DNA of 64,000 nt from contig NZ_CP109067.1 in NCBI RefSeq assembly GCF_035917335.1, positions 932,501 through 996,500 on the forward strand, in the 5' to 3' direction. Both the position numbers and the translations under genes were made by a program. Positions 1 to 10,974 of the stretch are shown in pieces. A model generated the notes under the pieces. It searched no databases. It worked only from the letters and a program-made list of their open reading frames with translations, and was not told the DNA's origin. Position 1 is the stretch's first letter. Every line of letters begins with the position of its first letter. Source of the DNA: Micromonospora sp. NBC_01813. Its GTDB lineage: Bacteria; Actinomycetota; Actinomycetes; Mycobacteriales; Micromonosporaceae.

Positions 1-1308
1 GAGACCGTCGGTGTCATCCGGGCGGCGGTCGTTGGCGTTGACCACCACGGTCTCCACCTCGGCGGCGGGCAGCGGGGCGTAGCCGGTCTGCCAGGCGTAC
101 CGGGGATCCCATCCGGGCACCGGCACCCGCCGGCAGCGTTCGTCGCGGACTGGCACCCGACCGGCGACCAGCCGGCGGACCGCACCGCTGCGGTCGGCGA
201 CCAGCACGCTGTTGACCGGCTCCACCCAGCGGCGCAACGCCTGCGCGACGTCGTCGACGTCGCGGGCGCGCAGCAGCGGCAGCAGCGCGTCGAAGCCGAG
301 CGCGCCGTCGACCCGGCTCGGCGTACGCAGGCTGATGCCCTCGCCGGTGTGCCGGTTGATGTCGATCACCGGGCCGCGTGGCGTCTCGATGATCTCGACA
401 GGTACCGGCTCGGCGTCGCGTACCTCGATCAGCTCGGTGTGCGCCGGCGCCGGCGACCAGCCGTCGGCCTCCCGGACCAGGACCTGCCCGTCGGTGCGGC
501 GTAACTGTTCGCGGTACAGATCCTGGTAGTCGGCCATCGCGTTGGTGATCGCCCAGGCGACGCTGCCGGCGTGCCCGAAGTGCGGCAACCCGGGTACGCC
601 GGGGAAGGCGAACCCGACGACGTCGAACTCGGGGCAGCTCAACTGCACCTGCTGGTAGACGTTGGGTAGTTCGAGGATGCGGTGCGGGTCTCCGGCGATC
701 ACCGCTGCCCCGGTGCCGCTGTGCCCTGCGGTCACCGCCCAGGCGTTGCTGCCCGACGCCGCCGGCGGCTCCATGGCGAACAGGCCGACGGCGTCCGGGC
801 CGAGCGTGGCCTCGACGTGCGCGCGCCACAGCTTGGTGCCGAAGGTGCCGAAGAGCACATGCTGCACCAGGAAGACCCCGAGCGGTGTCCACGGTCGCCA
901 CCTGCCGGCGGTGGTGCCGGTTTCGGCGAACTCGGGTGCCGCCGCCGCGCCGGCGGCCAGCCCGTCGTTGATCCCGTCCACGTAGGCGCCGAGCCACCGC
1001 TTGGTCGCCGGGTCGAGCCGGTGGAAGCACCGCCGCGCGGTGTCGTCGAGGCGTACCCGGCGGGCGAACCGGTCCCAGTCGACCTCGGCCGGGCCGAGCC
1101 GGCCGGCCAGCGCACCCTCCGAGCGCCACCGTTCGACCTCGATCTGCCAGGCCCGGTCGACGGCCGCGGTGTGCCCCTGCAGGTACGCCAACGCGTCGAC
1201 GTCGGCCGCCCACAGGTGCGGTACGCCGTACCCGTCGCGGTGCACCCGACCGGTCGCGGCGGCGGCGGACCCCCCGGACCCTCTGGAACCCTCGGACCCT
1301 CCGGTCAT
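1..1308 (-). CDS. Penicillin acylase family Ntn-hydrolase (C-terminus cut by window edge)
   Basis: The reading frame runs off the left edge, so only the first 436 codons are visible. Family members are usually about 700-800 residues. It reads as a penicillin/cephalosporin acylase precursor: an alpha chain, then the motif ASGSNAWAVTAGH, in which Ser187 would be the new N-terminal nucleophile of the beta chain after autoprocessing at Gly186-Ser187. The following GDPHR motif is also typical. No clear signal peptide is seen; the N-terminus is Gly/Ser rich. Its ATG overlaps the stop of the upstream desCD gene by 4 bp (ATGA), so it is the last visible gene of the desferrioxamine operon. I recall that a penicillin-acylase gene accompanies some actinobacterial des clusters (called desG) and has been linked to aryl-acylated ferrioxamines. 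Family assignment is firm; substrate is inference. Confidence 0.88.
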   Translation of the reverse strand, partial: MTGGSEGSRGSGGSAAAATGRVHRDGYGVPHLWAADVDALAYLQGHTAAVDRAWQIEVERWRSEGALAGRLGPAEVDWDRFARRVRLDDTARRCFHRLDPATKRWLGAYVDGINDGLAAGAAAAPEFAETGTTAGRWRPWTPLGVFLVQHVLFGTFGTKLWRAHVEATLGPDAVGLFAMEPPAASGSNAWAVTAGHSGTGAAVIAGDPHRILELPNVYQQVQLSCPEFDVVGFAFPGVPGLPHFGHAGSVAWAITNAMADYQDLYREQLRRTDGQVLVREADGWSPAPAHTELIEVRDAEPVPVEIIETPRGPVIDINRHTGEGISLRTPSRVDGALGFDALLPLLRARDVDDVAQALRRWVEPVNSVLVADRSGAVRRLVAGRVPVRDERCRRVPVPGWDPRYAWQTGYAPLPAAEVETVVVNANDRRPDDTDGL

Positions 1309-3652
1309 CGGGCCGGTGCCAGCACGGTGGCGATCGGGTTGTCCTGCGTGCCGGCGTAGATCAGCGACCCGGCCTGGTCGGTCAGGTCCACCATCTGCAG
1401 GGTGTTGCGCAGCTGCAGCCGGTTGAGGCAGGAGTGCCGGAACGTCGGCGTGAAGAAGTCCAGCCGGTCCCGTAGCTCGGGGTGGTCGTCGCCGTGGGCG
1501 CGGACGCACTCGGCGACCAGCCGCCAGAACTCGGCTGCCGGCAGCACCCGGTCGGTGTCGAGGATCGCGGCCAGGAACCGCAGGAAGCCGTCGAAGACGT
1601 CGGTGAAGATGGCCAGCACCCGGAAGTCGTCGTCGACCGGCATCCGGATCCGTTCGACCGCCGACGGCAACTCCCGGTCGTGCAGGGCGACGACCTCCTC
1701 GCCGATGTCCTTCATGAACACCCGCACCGGCACGTGGTCCTCCAGCACGAGGATCAGGTTCTCGCCGTGCGGCATGAACGCCACGTCGTAGCGGAGCAGG
1801 CAGTGCAGCAGCGGACGCAGGTACGCCCGCAGGTAGCGGGCCACCCAGTCGGCGGCCGGTAGCCCGGACGCGGCGACCAGCGCGGTGGCCAGGTGCGCGC
1901 CGTCGTGGTCGCGGTGCAGCAGGCTGGCCATGGTGGCGAGCCGCTGCCGGGACCCGATGCGGGGCACCGGGCTCTCCCGCCACAGCGCGGCCAACATCCG
2001 CTGGTACGCCGAGACCGGTGCGCCGCTGCGGTGGTAGGCGTCGCCGGTGTAGCCGACCGACGCGAGTTCCCGCAGCACCTCGAACCCGCAGTCGCGCAGG
2101 GTGTCGTCGGCGGCGACCAGCTCGGCGACCCAGTCGTTGATCGGCGGGGTGGCCCGCATGTACGCGGGGGAGAGCCCCCGCATGAAGCCCATGTTCTGGA
2201 TGGACAGCGCCGTCTTGACGTAGTGCCGGTGTGGTTGGTCGATGTTGAAGAAGGTCCGGATCGACTGCTGCGCCCGGTAGCGGTCCGCTCCGGTGCCGAC
2301 CGGGACGATCGACCGGGCGGCCACGTCGGCGGCGAAGGTGATGCCGACCTTGTGTTCCCACTGCCACGGGTGCACCGGCAGGTAGCGGTAGTCGTCCGGG
2401 TCGAGGCCGAGGGCCCGCAGCCGGTCGGCGAACCGCCGTAGCGTCTCGGTGCCCAGCTCCGCCAGGTAGTGGGTCTGTTCGTCGACCCCGTGACCGGCGG
2501 TGAAGGCGCTCAGGTCGCGGCGTACCGCCAGCCAGACCAGCCGCACGTCGGCACCGGCCTCCGGCGCGTACGCGGTGTGGTCGGTCAGGCCGAACCCGAT
2601 CCGACCGTTGTTGGCGACGAACAGGGGATGTCCCTCGGTCATCGCCGATTCGATGGTCTGGAAGTCGGCGTGCGCCAGGTCGGCGGCCTGTTCCCGCCGG
2701 TGGTGGTGCTTCCAGGCGGCACCGGCGAGGGTGGCGCTGATCTCCTCCAGGTAGGTGCCGAGCAGCTTTGGCGGGATACCGAGGGTGGCCTGCAACTCGA
2801 TGACCAGTTCGAGGGCGTCCAGCGGTGCCGGCGCGCCGGCCACGTCGCGGGTCAGTGACGTCGGGTCGATCAGCCAGTGGTCGAGGGAGTAGCGGCGGGC
2901 CTGGAACCGGTAGCTCACCTGTCCGGTGGTGGCCAGCCGGTAGCCGTCGCCGCCGGGGCCGGCGGGGACCTGGTCGTCGAGTTCCGGGCTGATCAGCCGC
3001 TCGTGGCTGAACTCGGCGATCGCCTTGGTGACGAGGTGCCGGTGTGCGGTGGCGATCGCGGCCGGGTTGAGGTGCTCAGGTGGCGTCACCAGGTCGGTCG
3101 GATCGGACGTGCTGGCGGTGAAGGCGGCCCGGGTGCAGAAGCTGAGCCGGGCCTGTTTGTCGGAGAGTCGGATCAGCCGCTCGACGACGAAGCCGGCTTC
3201 GGCGTTCTTCGCGGCGATCGCCTCGTTGCGGACATCCGGCTCGACGACGACGCGCCGGTGTGCCGGTTGGGCGAAGATGAACGCCAGCACGGTGTGCATC
3301 ACCGCCGAGGTGGTCCCGTGCCGGGGCTCGCCGGTCGGGGGCGCGACCAGGACGTGCATCCCGACGTCGCCGGGCAGCACCGGGTAGTGGTTGGCGAGTT
3401 CGCTGTGCGCCGGCTCGTAGGTCTCGGCCAGGAACAGCGGCTCGCCGTCGAGCCGGCCGAGCCAGGCGTGGTGGTGCGGGTTGTCGGCGATGCGTTCGTA
3501 TTCGCGCCGCACGGTGTCGAGGTCGGCGTCGGGCATCCCCCAGAAGACCGACCGGGGGTGGGTGATCCAGGCGTGGAGGTGTCCGACGGTGGTGGTGACG
3601 TCGAGCGGCTCGATGGTCATCGTGCCCAGCGGGCCGGGCAGGGTGAAGGTGC

Positions 3653-3656
<4 letters not shown>
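1305..3656 (-). CDS. desCD: DesC-DesD fusion: hydroxamate acyltransferase plus NIS siderophore synthetase
   Basis: A 783-residue protein with two parts. Residues 1-180 are a GNAT domain of the siderophore acyltransferase type, with VVVEPDVRNEAIAAKNAEAGF-like cofactor-site sequence near 137-156. It would transfer an acyl group (succinyl, acetyl) to N-hydroxycadaverine. Residues about 197-783 are an IucA/IucC-type NIS synthetase, with EGHPLFVANNGRIGF (341-355) and VHPWQW (428-433) as in DesD. This part uses ATP to condense and cyclise the hydroxamate units. In Streptomyces coelicolor these are two genes; here they share one frame without a stop. The start at 3656 makes an ATGA overlap with desB. 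An in-frame extension further upstream is low-complexity sequence antisense to the end of desB and was discarded. Confidence 0.93.
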
Positions 3657-5054
<1,398 letters not shown>

Positions 5055-5068
<14 letters not shown>

Positions 5069-6599
5069 TGGCGCCCACCTCCGTGGTGACGGCTTGCGGG
5101 GCGGCGATGAGGGCCGGGTCCCATTCGGCGTCGAGCAGCTCGGCGCCGGCCCGGCGGATCAGGTCGATCACGGTACGCAGGTCTTCCGCTGTGGTGTTCG
5201 GGTTGAGCAGGGTGAACTTCAGCCAGTAGTGGCCGTCGATGGTGGTACCGGCGATGATCGCTGCGCCGTCGCCGAACAGCCGGGCCCGCAGCCGGGGCAG
5301 CAGCCGGTCGCAGTCGGCCACCGGCAGCCAGTCCGGTCGGTAGCGGAACAGCACCGTGCTGAGCACCGGCCGCATCGCGACCTCGAAGTCCTCCTGGTCG
5401 AGCAGTTGGCCGTAGGCGACCTGGGCCAGCTCGACGACCTGGTCGAACATCTCGCCGAGCTGCTGCGCGCCGATGGAGCGGACGGTCATCCACAGTTTCA
5501 GCGCGTCGAACCGACGGGTGGTCTGCAGACTCTTGTCGACCTGGTTGGGCACCGTGGCGGTACGCGGGTTCAGGTAGTCGGCGTGCACCGCGACGCGTCG
5601 CATCGTCGCTGCCTCCCGGACCACGATCGCGCTGCAGCTGACCGGCTGGAAGAAGCTCTTGTGGTAGTCGACGGTCACCGAGTCGGCGTGTTCGATGCCG
5701 TCGAGCAGGTGCCGGTGTCGCGCGGAGACCAGCAGCCCGCAGCCGTACGCGGCGTCGACGTGCAGCCAGACGGACTGCTCGCGGCAGACCACGCTGATGG
5801 CGGCGAGCGGGTCGACGCAGCCCCGGTCGGTGGTGCCGGCGGTGGCGACCACCGCCATCGGGATGAGGGCTTGGGCGCGGAGCAGGTCGATCGCGGCGCG
5901 CAGCGCGGCCGGGTCCATCCGGCCGATGTCGTCGGTGGCGACGCCCACGACGGCGTCGGCGGCCAGTCCGAGCAGCCGGGCGGACTTGGCGACGCTGAAG
6001 TGGCTCTCCTGGGTGGCCAGAATCCGCAGCCGGGGCAGTACCGCCTCGCGGCTGACCCCGGTCACGGTGCCGCGATCGCCGGGTGTGTGACCGCTGTCGG
6101 CGAGCCGGGCCAGCCGGTCTTCGCGGGCCAGCAGCAGTCCATGCAGGTTGGACTGGGTGCCGCCGCTGGTGAAGACGCCGTCGGCGGCGGGGCCGAAGCC
6201 GATCCGCTGGGCTGTCCAGTCGATCATCCGGCGTTCGATCAGGGTGCCGCTGGTGCTCTGGTCCCAGGTGTCGACCGAGGAGTTGACCGCGGCGAGCAGC
6301 AGTTCGGCGCTGAGTGCGGGAATCGCGACCGGACAGTTCAGGTGGGCCAGGTAGGTGGGTTCGTGGAACCAGACCGCGTGGTCCAGGTAGAGCGTGCCGA
6401 TCTCGTCGAGCGCGGCGTCGGTACTGCCGAGGGGAGTGTCGAGGTCGACGCGGTCGACCATCTCCTGTAGCTGCGCGACGCTGGCCCCGGAGTACGGCTG
6501 GCGGACCGCGCGTACGCGGTCGGCGAGCCCGGCCACGGTCTGGTCGATGCTGGACACGTAGGCGTCCACCGTGTGTCGACCGAACAGATGTGGGTACAT
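5055..6599 (-). CDS. desA: DesA, PLP-dependent lysine decarboxylase
   Basis: A group II pyridoxal-dependent decarboxylase of 514 residues. As DesA it would convert L-lysine to cadaverine, the first step to desferrioxamine. HVDAAYG provides the cofactor-binding Asp, and VDYHKSFF contains the Schiff-base lysine (Lys314 from this start). I place the start at 6599 because TGGAGGGG lies 5 nt before this ATG. An ATG 24 nt further upstream (6623) has no ribosome site and falls inside the iron box. The gene overlaps desB by 14 bp. Transcription should be repressed by an IdeR/DmdR-type protein when iron is plentiful. Related enzymes decarboxylate diaminobutyrate or aromatic amino acids, but the desB/desCD neighbours support lysine. 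Confidence 0.92.
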
Positions 6600-6622
6600 C
6601 GACCCCTCCAAGACCGCCTCCA

Positions 6623-6647
6623 TAAGGGTAACCTAACCTAACTTAGG
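6623..6647. promoter_or_regulatory. Iron box (DmdR/IdeR-type operator) of the des operon
   Basis: On the minus strand positions 6641-6623 read TTAGGTTAGGTTACCCTTA, about 15 of 19 matches to the actinobacterial iron box TTAGGTTAGGCTCACCTAA. The adjoining CCTAACTTAGG (6637-6647) is a perfect inverted repeat of the half site. It lies directly upstream of the desA ribosome site, where a bound iron-dependent repressor would block transcription. Confidence 0.88.
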
Positions 6648-6846
6648 CGAGGCTACTGGGAGGTCCGGTGAAACGGAACTGGGCGGGGCGGGTCGGCAGG
6701 GTGTCAAGGGGGAACGGCCACTGGTCCGTGCGGCCCGGCGACGGGCCGACACAAGGTCGCGACCTGCGGATTTGGGGCAGCGGCAGGTGTTCGCCGGCTG
6801 GTTGTGACCTGCGTGACATCGAACGGATTCGACACCGGGAGTCCGA

Positions 6847-8118
6847 ATGGGCGCGATGAGTCCCGCAGACGTAGCGGTCCGACCACCGGACCCCGTACCG
6901 ATCGACGGTCGGTTGCGGACGTTGACCGCGCTCTACGTCACCCAGTTCCTCGGCTTCGGTTTCATCACGATCGGGCTGACCAGCATCCTGCGGGCCGGCG
7001 GCACCTCGCTGGACACCCTCGCGCTGCTGAACCTGATCGGTCTGATCTGGCCGGTCAAGTTCCTCTGGGCACCGATCGTCGACCGGTACGGGCCCCGGCG
7101 CGGCGGCCACTACCGGTCCTGGCTGCTGGTGCTGCAGACCGGCATGGTCCTCGCCCTGCTGGCGCTGCTCGCAGTCGATCCGGCCACCGGCCGGATCGGC
7201 CCGATCGTACTGATCTGCGCGCTGTTCGTGTTTCTGTCCGCCACCCAGGACATCGCCGCGGACGCGGTCGCCGTCCGGCTGCTCAGCCGGTCCGACCGTG
7301 GTCCGGGCAACGGGATCCAGGTGGCGGCCAGCTATGTCGGCAACATCCTCGGTGGCGGTGCCTGCGTGGTCGTCTACGACCAGTTCGGGTGGGCCGCGGC
7401 GGTCGGGCTGCTCGCCGGGCTCACCGCCACCGGCCTGCTGGTGGTGTGGCGGTTCCGGGAACCCGACCGGGTCGCGAAACCGGCCGGCACCCGCCAGGCG
7501 TACGGCGCACTGCTGTCGGTGCTGCGTCAACCTGGCTGCCGCGGCTGGGTCCTTGGTGTGGTGCCGTTGCTCTACATGGGGGCGGGTGCGGCGTACGCGC
7601 TGGTGTCGCCGGCGCTGGTCGACGCGGGTTGGTCCCTGTCGCGGATCGGTCTCGTCACCGGCATCGTGACCAGCGTCCCGGCGGTGATCGCCGGGCTGGT
7701 GGCCGGTGGACTGGTCAACCGGATCGGCCGGTCGGGGGTGCTGCTGGCCGGCGGTGCCTCGCTCGCCGTGGCGACGGCGTCGCTGTTGCCGATGCTCACC
7801 GGGCGGGCCGCGACCGGGTTCACCACCGTTGCGCTGTGCTGCTTCATGGCCGCGTACACGGTGGCCAACGTCGCCCTGTACACGGTGAACATGGACTACT
7901 CGCGGCCGGCGTCCGGCGGCACCGACTTCACCGTACTGTCGTCGTTCGGGCTCATCTGCTCCTACCTCGCCGCCGCCGTCGGGCTGGCGGTGGCCGCCCG
8001 GGTCGGCTACCTGACCGTCGCGATCGTCGCGATCGTCCTGATGCTCGCCGGAGTCGTCATGGGACTGCGCCACCAGCGCAGGAACTCGCCGCCGATCCGG
8101 CCCTCGCTGGGGGCGTGA
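6847..8118 (+). CDS. AmpG-like MFS transporter, candidate siderophore exporter
   Basis: A 423-residue integral membrane protein with about 12 hydrophobic segments. It carries the SATQDIAADAVAVRLL signature typical of the AmpG/PAT branch of the major facilitator superfamily, and KFLWAPIVDRYG between early helices. GGGAG lies 5 nt before the ATG at 6847; another ATG 9 nt downstream is possible. It is divergent from desA, with about 250 bp between the two starts, and the iron box lies in that gap. Its own promoter-proximal part shows no second iron box. Export of desferrioxamine (or uptake of a related compound) is an inference from position. The family itself moves muropeptides and various small molecules. 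Confidence 0.82.
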   Translation: MGAMSPADVAVRPPDPVPIDGRLRTLTALYVTQFLGFGFITIGLTSILRAGGTSLDTLALLNLIGLIWPVKFLWAPIVDRYGPRRGGHYRSWLLVLQTGMVLALLALLAVDPATGRIGPIVLICALFVFLSATQDIAADAVAVRLLSRSDRGPGNGIQVAASYVGNILGGGACVVVYDQFGWAAAVGLLAGLTATGLLVVWRFREPDRVAKPAGTRQAYGALLSVLRQPGCRGWVLGVVPLLYMGAGAAYALVSPALVDAGWSLSRIGLVTGIVTSVPAVIAGLVAGGLVNRIGRSGVLLAGGASLAVATASLLPMLTGRAATGFTTVALCCFMAAYTVANVALYTVNMDYSRPASGGTDFTVLSSFGLICSYLAAAVGLAVAARVGYLTVAIVAIVLMLAGVVMGLRHQRRNSPPIRPSLGA

Positions 8119-8137
8119 GGATGCTGCTGATCCTGGG

Positions 8138-8563
8138 TCAGAAGTCGCGGAAGACGCCGTCGTCGTCCACCGACGTCGCGAAGTCGCTGTAGTCCATGTT
8201 GCCGAGCGACAGGTTGTTCTGGATCGCCTGCACCTGCTGTGGCAGCGCCCGGAACGGGTGACCGTCGTACCGGGCGTCGAGGCTGATGACCAGCACCGGA
8301 TGCTCTGGCGTAGCCACGGCGACCGCATCGATCACGAACAGCACCGGGTGCCGGTACTCGTCCGGGTAGCTCGGTCGGTAGCCGGCCACGATCGTCGCTT
8401 CGTCCAGGCCGCTCAACGAGCGGTCCTCAACGAAATCCACGTCCGCCAGGAAACCGTCCTCGGTAGGCTCCACGATCCACTGTCTGACCAGGTCCCACAC
8501 GACGTCATCGGTGAAGTCCGCCCGCACCACCGGAACGCTGAGCGTCCCCGGCAACTCTGTCAC
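8138..8563 (-). CDS. DUF6924 domain protein
   Basis: A 141-residue soluble protein. It begins with the family pattern RADFTDDVVWDLV and ends with the conserved ENN-like block IQNNLSLGNMDYSDFA followed by VDDDGVFRDF. Function of the family is unknown to me. It is convergent with the MFS gene (19 bp between stops) and stands alone upstream of the GNAT gene on the same strand. No signal peptide or membrane segment. Confidence 0.8.
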   Translation of the reverse strand: MTELPGTLSVPVVRADFTDDVVWDLVRQWIVEPTEDGFLADVDFVEDRSLSGLDEATIVAGYRPSYPDEYRHPVLFVIDAVAVATPEHPVLVISLDARYDGHPFRALPQQVQAIQNNLSLGNMDYSDFATSVDDDGVFRDF

Positions 8564-8616
8564 CCGCGCAGCATAGCCGCCAGGACAGGCCCTGGCTTAC
8601 CGACTCCCAGCCGGTG

Positions 8617-9177
8617 TCACCAGGGCAGCGGCCGGACGAACATGGCGTGCTCGCGCCAGCCGGGGAACGGCACCAGGTCGCCGACGTGCTGCCAGCCGAG
8701 GACCCGCATGCTGCGCAGCACCCGGGTGTTGGAGTCGGCCACGGCCAGTGACACCCGCTCTTCGGTCCGGCTAGCCAGGAGCTGGGAGAAGAGTGGCACG
8801 CCCGCCTGCTGGCGCTGGAACTGCGGCAGCACGAACGCCTCGCAGACGGCGAAGGTCCGGCCCGGCCATTCACGTACCAGGTCGGGGTCGGTGTCCGAGC
8901 GGAGCTCGCGCCACCAGAGGGTCTCCGGTGGCAGCGGGCAGCCCATGACGGTGCCGATCGCCTGGCCGTCGGCGTAGCCGACGGTGGCCGCGAAGCCGGG
9001 GGCCTGCGCCGTCCACTCCAGTCGTTGCTCCACCGACGGTTCGGTGTGGTCGACCAGGTGCAGGTCGTCGGCGTGCACCTGCCGGTAGACCTTCGCCAGT
9101 TCGGCGATGTCCACCTGCTCGGTCAGGACCACCCGGACCTGCGGTGAGCCGCCCGGCTCGCTTCCGTCGACACTCAT
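8617..9177 (-). CDS. GNAT family N-acetyltransferase under an iron box
   Basis: A 186-residue GNAT-fold protein. The central part has GYADGQAIGTVMG (strand 2-4 region), FAVCEAFVLPQFQRQQAG (beta4 and the cofactor loop, a degenerate Q/RxxGxG/A), and a C-terminal NTRVLRSMRVLGW helix. AAGGGAG precedes the ATG. A strong iron-box match lies 14-32 bp upstream of the start, so the gene is probably expressed under iron limitation. A role in acylating a siderophore, precursor or polyamine is plausible but not shown by sequence. It is distinct from the DesC domain in the des operon. Confidence 0.85.
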   Translation of the reverse strand: MSVDGSEPGGSPQVRVVLTEQVDIAELAKVYRQVHADDLHLVDHTEPSVEQRLEWTAQAPGFAATVGYADGQAIGTVMGCPLPPETLWWRELRSDTDPDLVREWPGRTFAVCEAFVLPQFQRQQAGVPLFSQLLASRTEERVSLAVADSNTRVLRSMRVLGWQHVGDLVPFPGWREHAMFVRPLPW

Positions 9178-9190
9178 TTCTACTCCCTTG

Positions 9191-9209
9191 GCAGGTTAGG
9201 CTTACCTAA
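9191..9209. promoter_or_regulatory. Second iron box, upstream of the GNAT gene
   Basis: GCAGGTTAGGCTTACCTAA matches 16 of 19 bases of the actinobacterial iron-box consensus TTAGGTTAGGCTCACCTAA. It lies between the stop of the GT87-like gene (9211) and the start of the GNAT gene (9177), placed to control the latter. Confidence 0.85.
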
Positions 9210-9210
9210 T

Positions 9211-10446
9211 CTACGGAGCGACGGTGACAAGATCAAGCGGCTGCCGCCCCGGCCGGCGGAGCAGCCGGTGAAAGCCGATCGCGGTCGCGGCGAGCAGGAC
9301 CACGTTGCGGGCGGCCAGTAGGGCCACACCGGGCCAGGCCGGCTCACCGATCACGTCGGCGTAGAACCACGGAAAGTACGCACTGGTCAACGCGGTCGCC
9401 ACGACGATCAGAGCAGCGGGGACACGCAGGGCGGTGTCCCGCCGGGTCAGGCAGACCGCCGCCAGCCCGAGCAGCCAGAGCAGATACTGCGGGGAGAGCA
9501 CCCGACTGGTGATGACAGTCACCAGCACGACGAGCAGCGCCAGGTCGAAGCCGGTGGTGACCGTCCAGTCCGCCCGCCGACGGCCAGCCAGCCACCACCA
9601 GCCCAGCACGCCGAGCGCCACCAGGGTCGCCCCGGTCGTCGCGGTGGCGACCACCGGTGCCAGCGGATGTACGAACTCCATCGATCCGTACACGTAGGAC
9701 ACCCGGATCTCCGGCCGGACCAGCCGGGCGACGGCGAACCCGGTGGCGGCCACCGACTCGACCTGCAGCCCACGGTCGGCCTGGTTGCCGGTGAAGCCGG
9801 ACCAGGCCCCGGTGTAGGCCACTGTCAGGGCGGCCCCGAAGCCGACCAGCGCCGCCACGAAACCGATCGCCACCGGAGGCAGGCCACGCAGCGGCCGGGC
9901 GGCGATCAGCAGCATCGCCGGCCAGACCTTGACCAGCGCGCCGATGGCGAGCACCACGCCAGCGAGCACCGGCCGCCTGGGTAGGAGGGCCAGCGCGACG
10001 ACCGCCGGGGCGGTGACGAAGATGTCGTACCGGGCGTAGGGCAGCAGGGTCAGCAACGGCACGGCGAGCACCCAGTAGACGACGCCGTCGAGCCGGTTGC
10101 CGCGTCGGGCCAGGTAGACCAGGGCAAGCGCCACCGCCAGGTCCGCGCAGAGCGCGAACAGGACGAAAACCATGGTGTACGCCTGAATCGAGTCGCCGGC
10201 GAGGTGGCGGATGGCGACGAACAGCGCCGCCGCACCTGGCGGGTACTGCCACATCGGATCGTCGACCGGCACCTGCCCGGTGAGCAGTTCGTCGCTCCAC
10301 CGCCGGTACAGCTCGTCGTCGGCGAACACGTCACCGGCGTCCAACCCGGGAACCAACCGGGCGGATACGGCAAGCAGGCTCGCGCGGCTGAACAGCCAGG
10401 CGATCGCGGCGACGATGAGGACCAAACGGCCCCGAGCGGACTCCAC
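9211..10446 (-). CDS. GT87/DUF2029-type polyprenyl-phosphate-dependent membrane glycosyltransferase
   Basis: About 411 residues with roughly ten hydrophobic helices. It resembles the GT-C mannosyltransferases that use polyprenyl-phosphate sugars: an early lumenal acidic region (DVFADDELYRRWSDELL), a YPPGAAALF motif, ALVKVWPAMLL, and SPQYLLWLLGLA, all familiar from DUF2029/GT87 proteins. I prefer the GTG at 10446 (VESARGRL...) because it lies 4 bp after the stop of the upstream membrane gene; extending upstream would add arginine/cysteine-rich non-family sequence. Acceptor and sugar are unknown. Confidence 0.82.
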   Translation of the reverse strand: MESARGRLVLIVAAIAWLFSRASLLAVSARLVPGLDAGDVFADDELYRRWSDELLTGQVPVDDPMWQYPPGAAALFVAIRHLAGDSIQAYTMVFVLFALCADLAVALALVYLARRGNRLDGVVYWVLAVPLLTLLPYARYDIFVTAPAVVALALLPRRPVLAGVVLAIGALVKVWPAMLLIAARPLRGLPPVAIGFVAALVGFGAALTVAYTGAWSGFTGNQADRGLQVESVAATGFAVARLVRPEIRVSYVYGSMEFVHPLAPVVATATTGATLVALGVLGWWWLAGRRRADWTVTTGFDLALLVVLVTVITSRVLSPQYLLWLLGLAAVCLTRRDTALRVPAALIVVATALTSAYFPWFYADVIGEPAWPGVALLAARNVVLLAATAIGFHRLLRRPGRQPLDLVTVAP

Positions 10447-10450
10447 CGCC

Positions 10451-10909
10451 TTACCCGAGCCGGAGCTGGAGTCGCATACCGGACCCGGGAGCCGACCGAG
10501 GTGCCAGCAACATGAGTGCACCACCGTTGAACAGGGCCGCGACGATGGCGACCGGACCACCCGGCCCAGGACGCGGATGGACGGCCGGCACTGCTGCGCC
10601 GAACAGGGCCGCCGCGTTGTCGTATTGCGCCATCACCACCAGGGCGGTGACGATGGCACCGAAGACACCGACCAGCCCGGTGATCCGGGCCGCGAGCCGA
10701 TAGCCCGCCGCGCCCGGCCGGCCCTCGACCGACACGGCCGCGATCACCACCAGCTGAACCACCACTGCGACGCCCAGGTACCAGACCCAGGACGGGAACG
10801 AGGCGAGCCGAACATCGATGCCGCCGTAGCGGGCCCAGGGCAGCCACAACGCCGCAACGGTGCTCACCAGGCCAGCGACGGTCAGAATCTGAACGCTCAG
10901 ACGACGCAC
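10451..10909 (-). CDS. Small four-helix membrane protein
   Basis: A 152-residue protein with four predicted membrane segments and no recognised family motif. The start is a GTG at 10909 preceded by GGAGGT at a 5-nt spacing. It is followed 4 bp later by the glycosyltransferase gene, so the two are probably co-transcribed and may work together in cell-envelope glycan assembly. Function unknown. Confidence 0.75.
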   Translation of the reverse strand: MRRLSVQILTVAGLVSTVAALWLPWARYGGIDVRLASFPSWVWYLGVAVVVQLVVIAAVSVEGRPGAAGYRLAARITGLVGVFGAIVTALVVMAQYDNAAALFGAAVPAVHPRPGPGGPVAIVAALFNGGALMLLAPRSAPGSGMRLQLRLG

Positions 10910-10974
10910 GACGTACCTCCACAGGCGACCCTACCGGGCTTGTCTCGACCTCGGGATCCCGCCGCTGTGGGTTG

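Noticed and set aside
14-1213. Long Arg/Gly-rich open frame on the minus strand
   Set aside because: It is the wrong frame over the penicillin-acylase gene; the other minus frame has the GSNAW motif and good codon pattern.
6643-8328. 561-codon minus-strand open frame
   Set aside because: It lies antisense to the MFS transporter, is Arg/Asp/Gln-rich low-complexity sequence and has no family motif.
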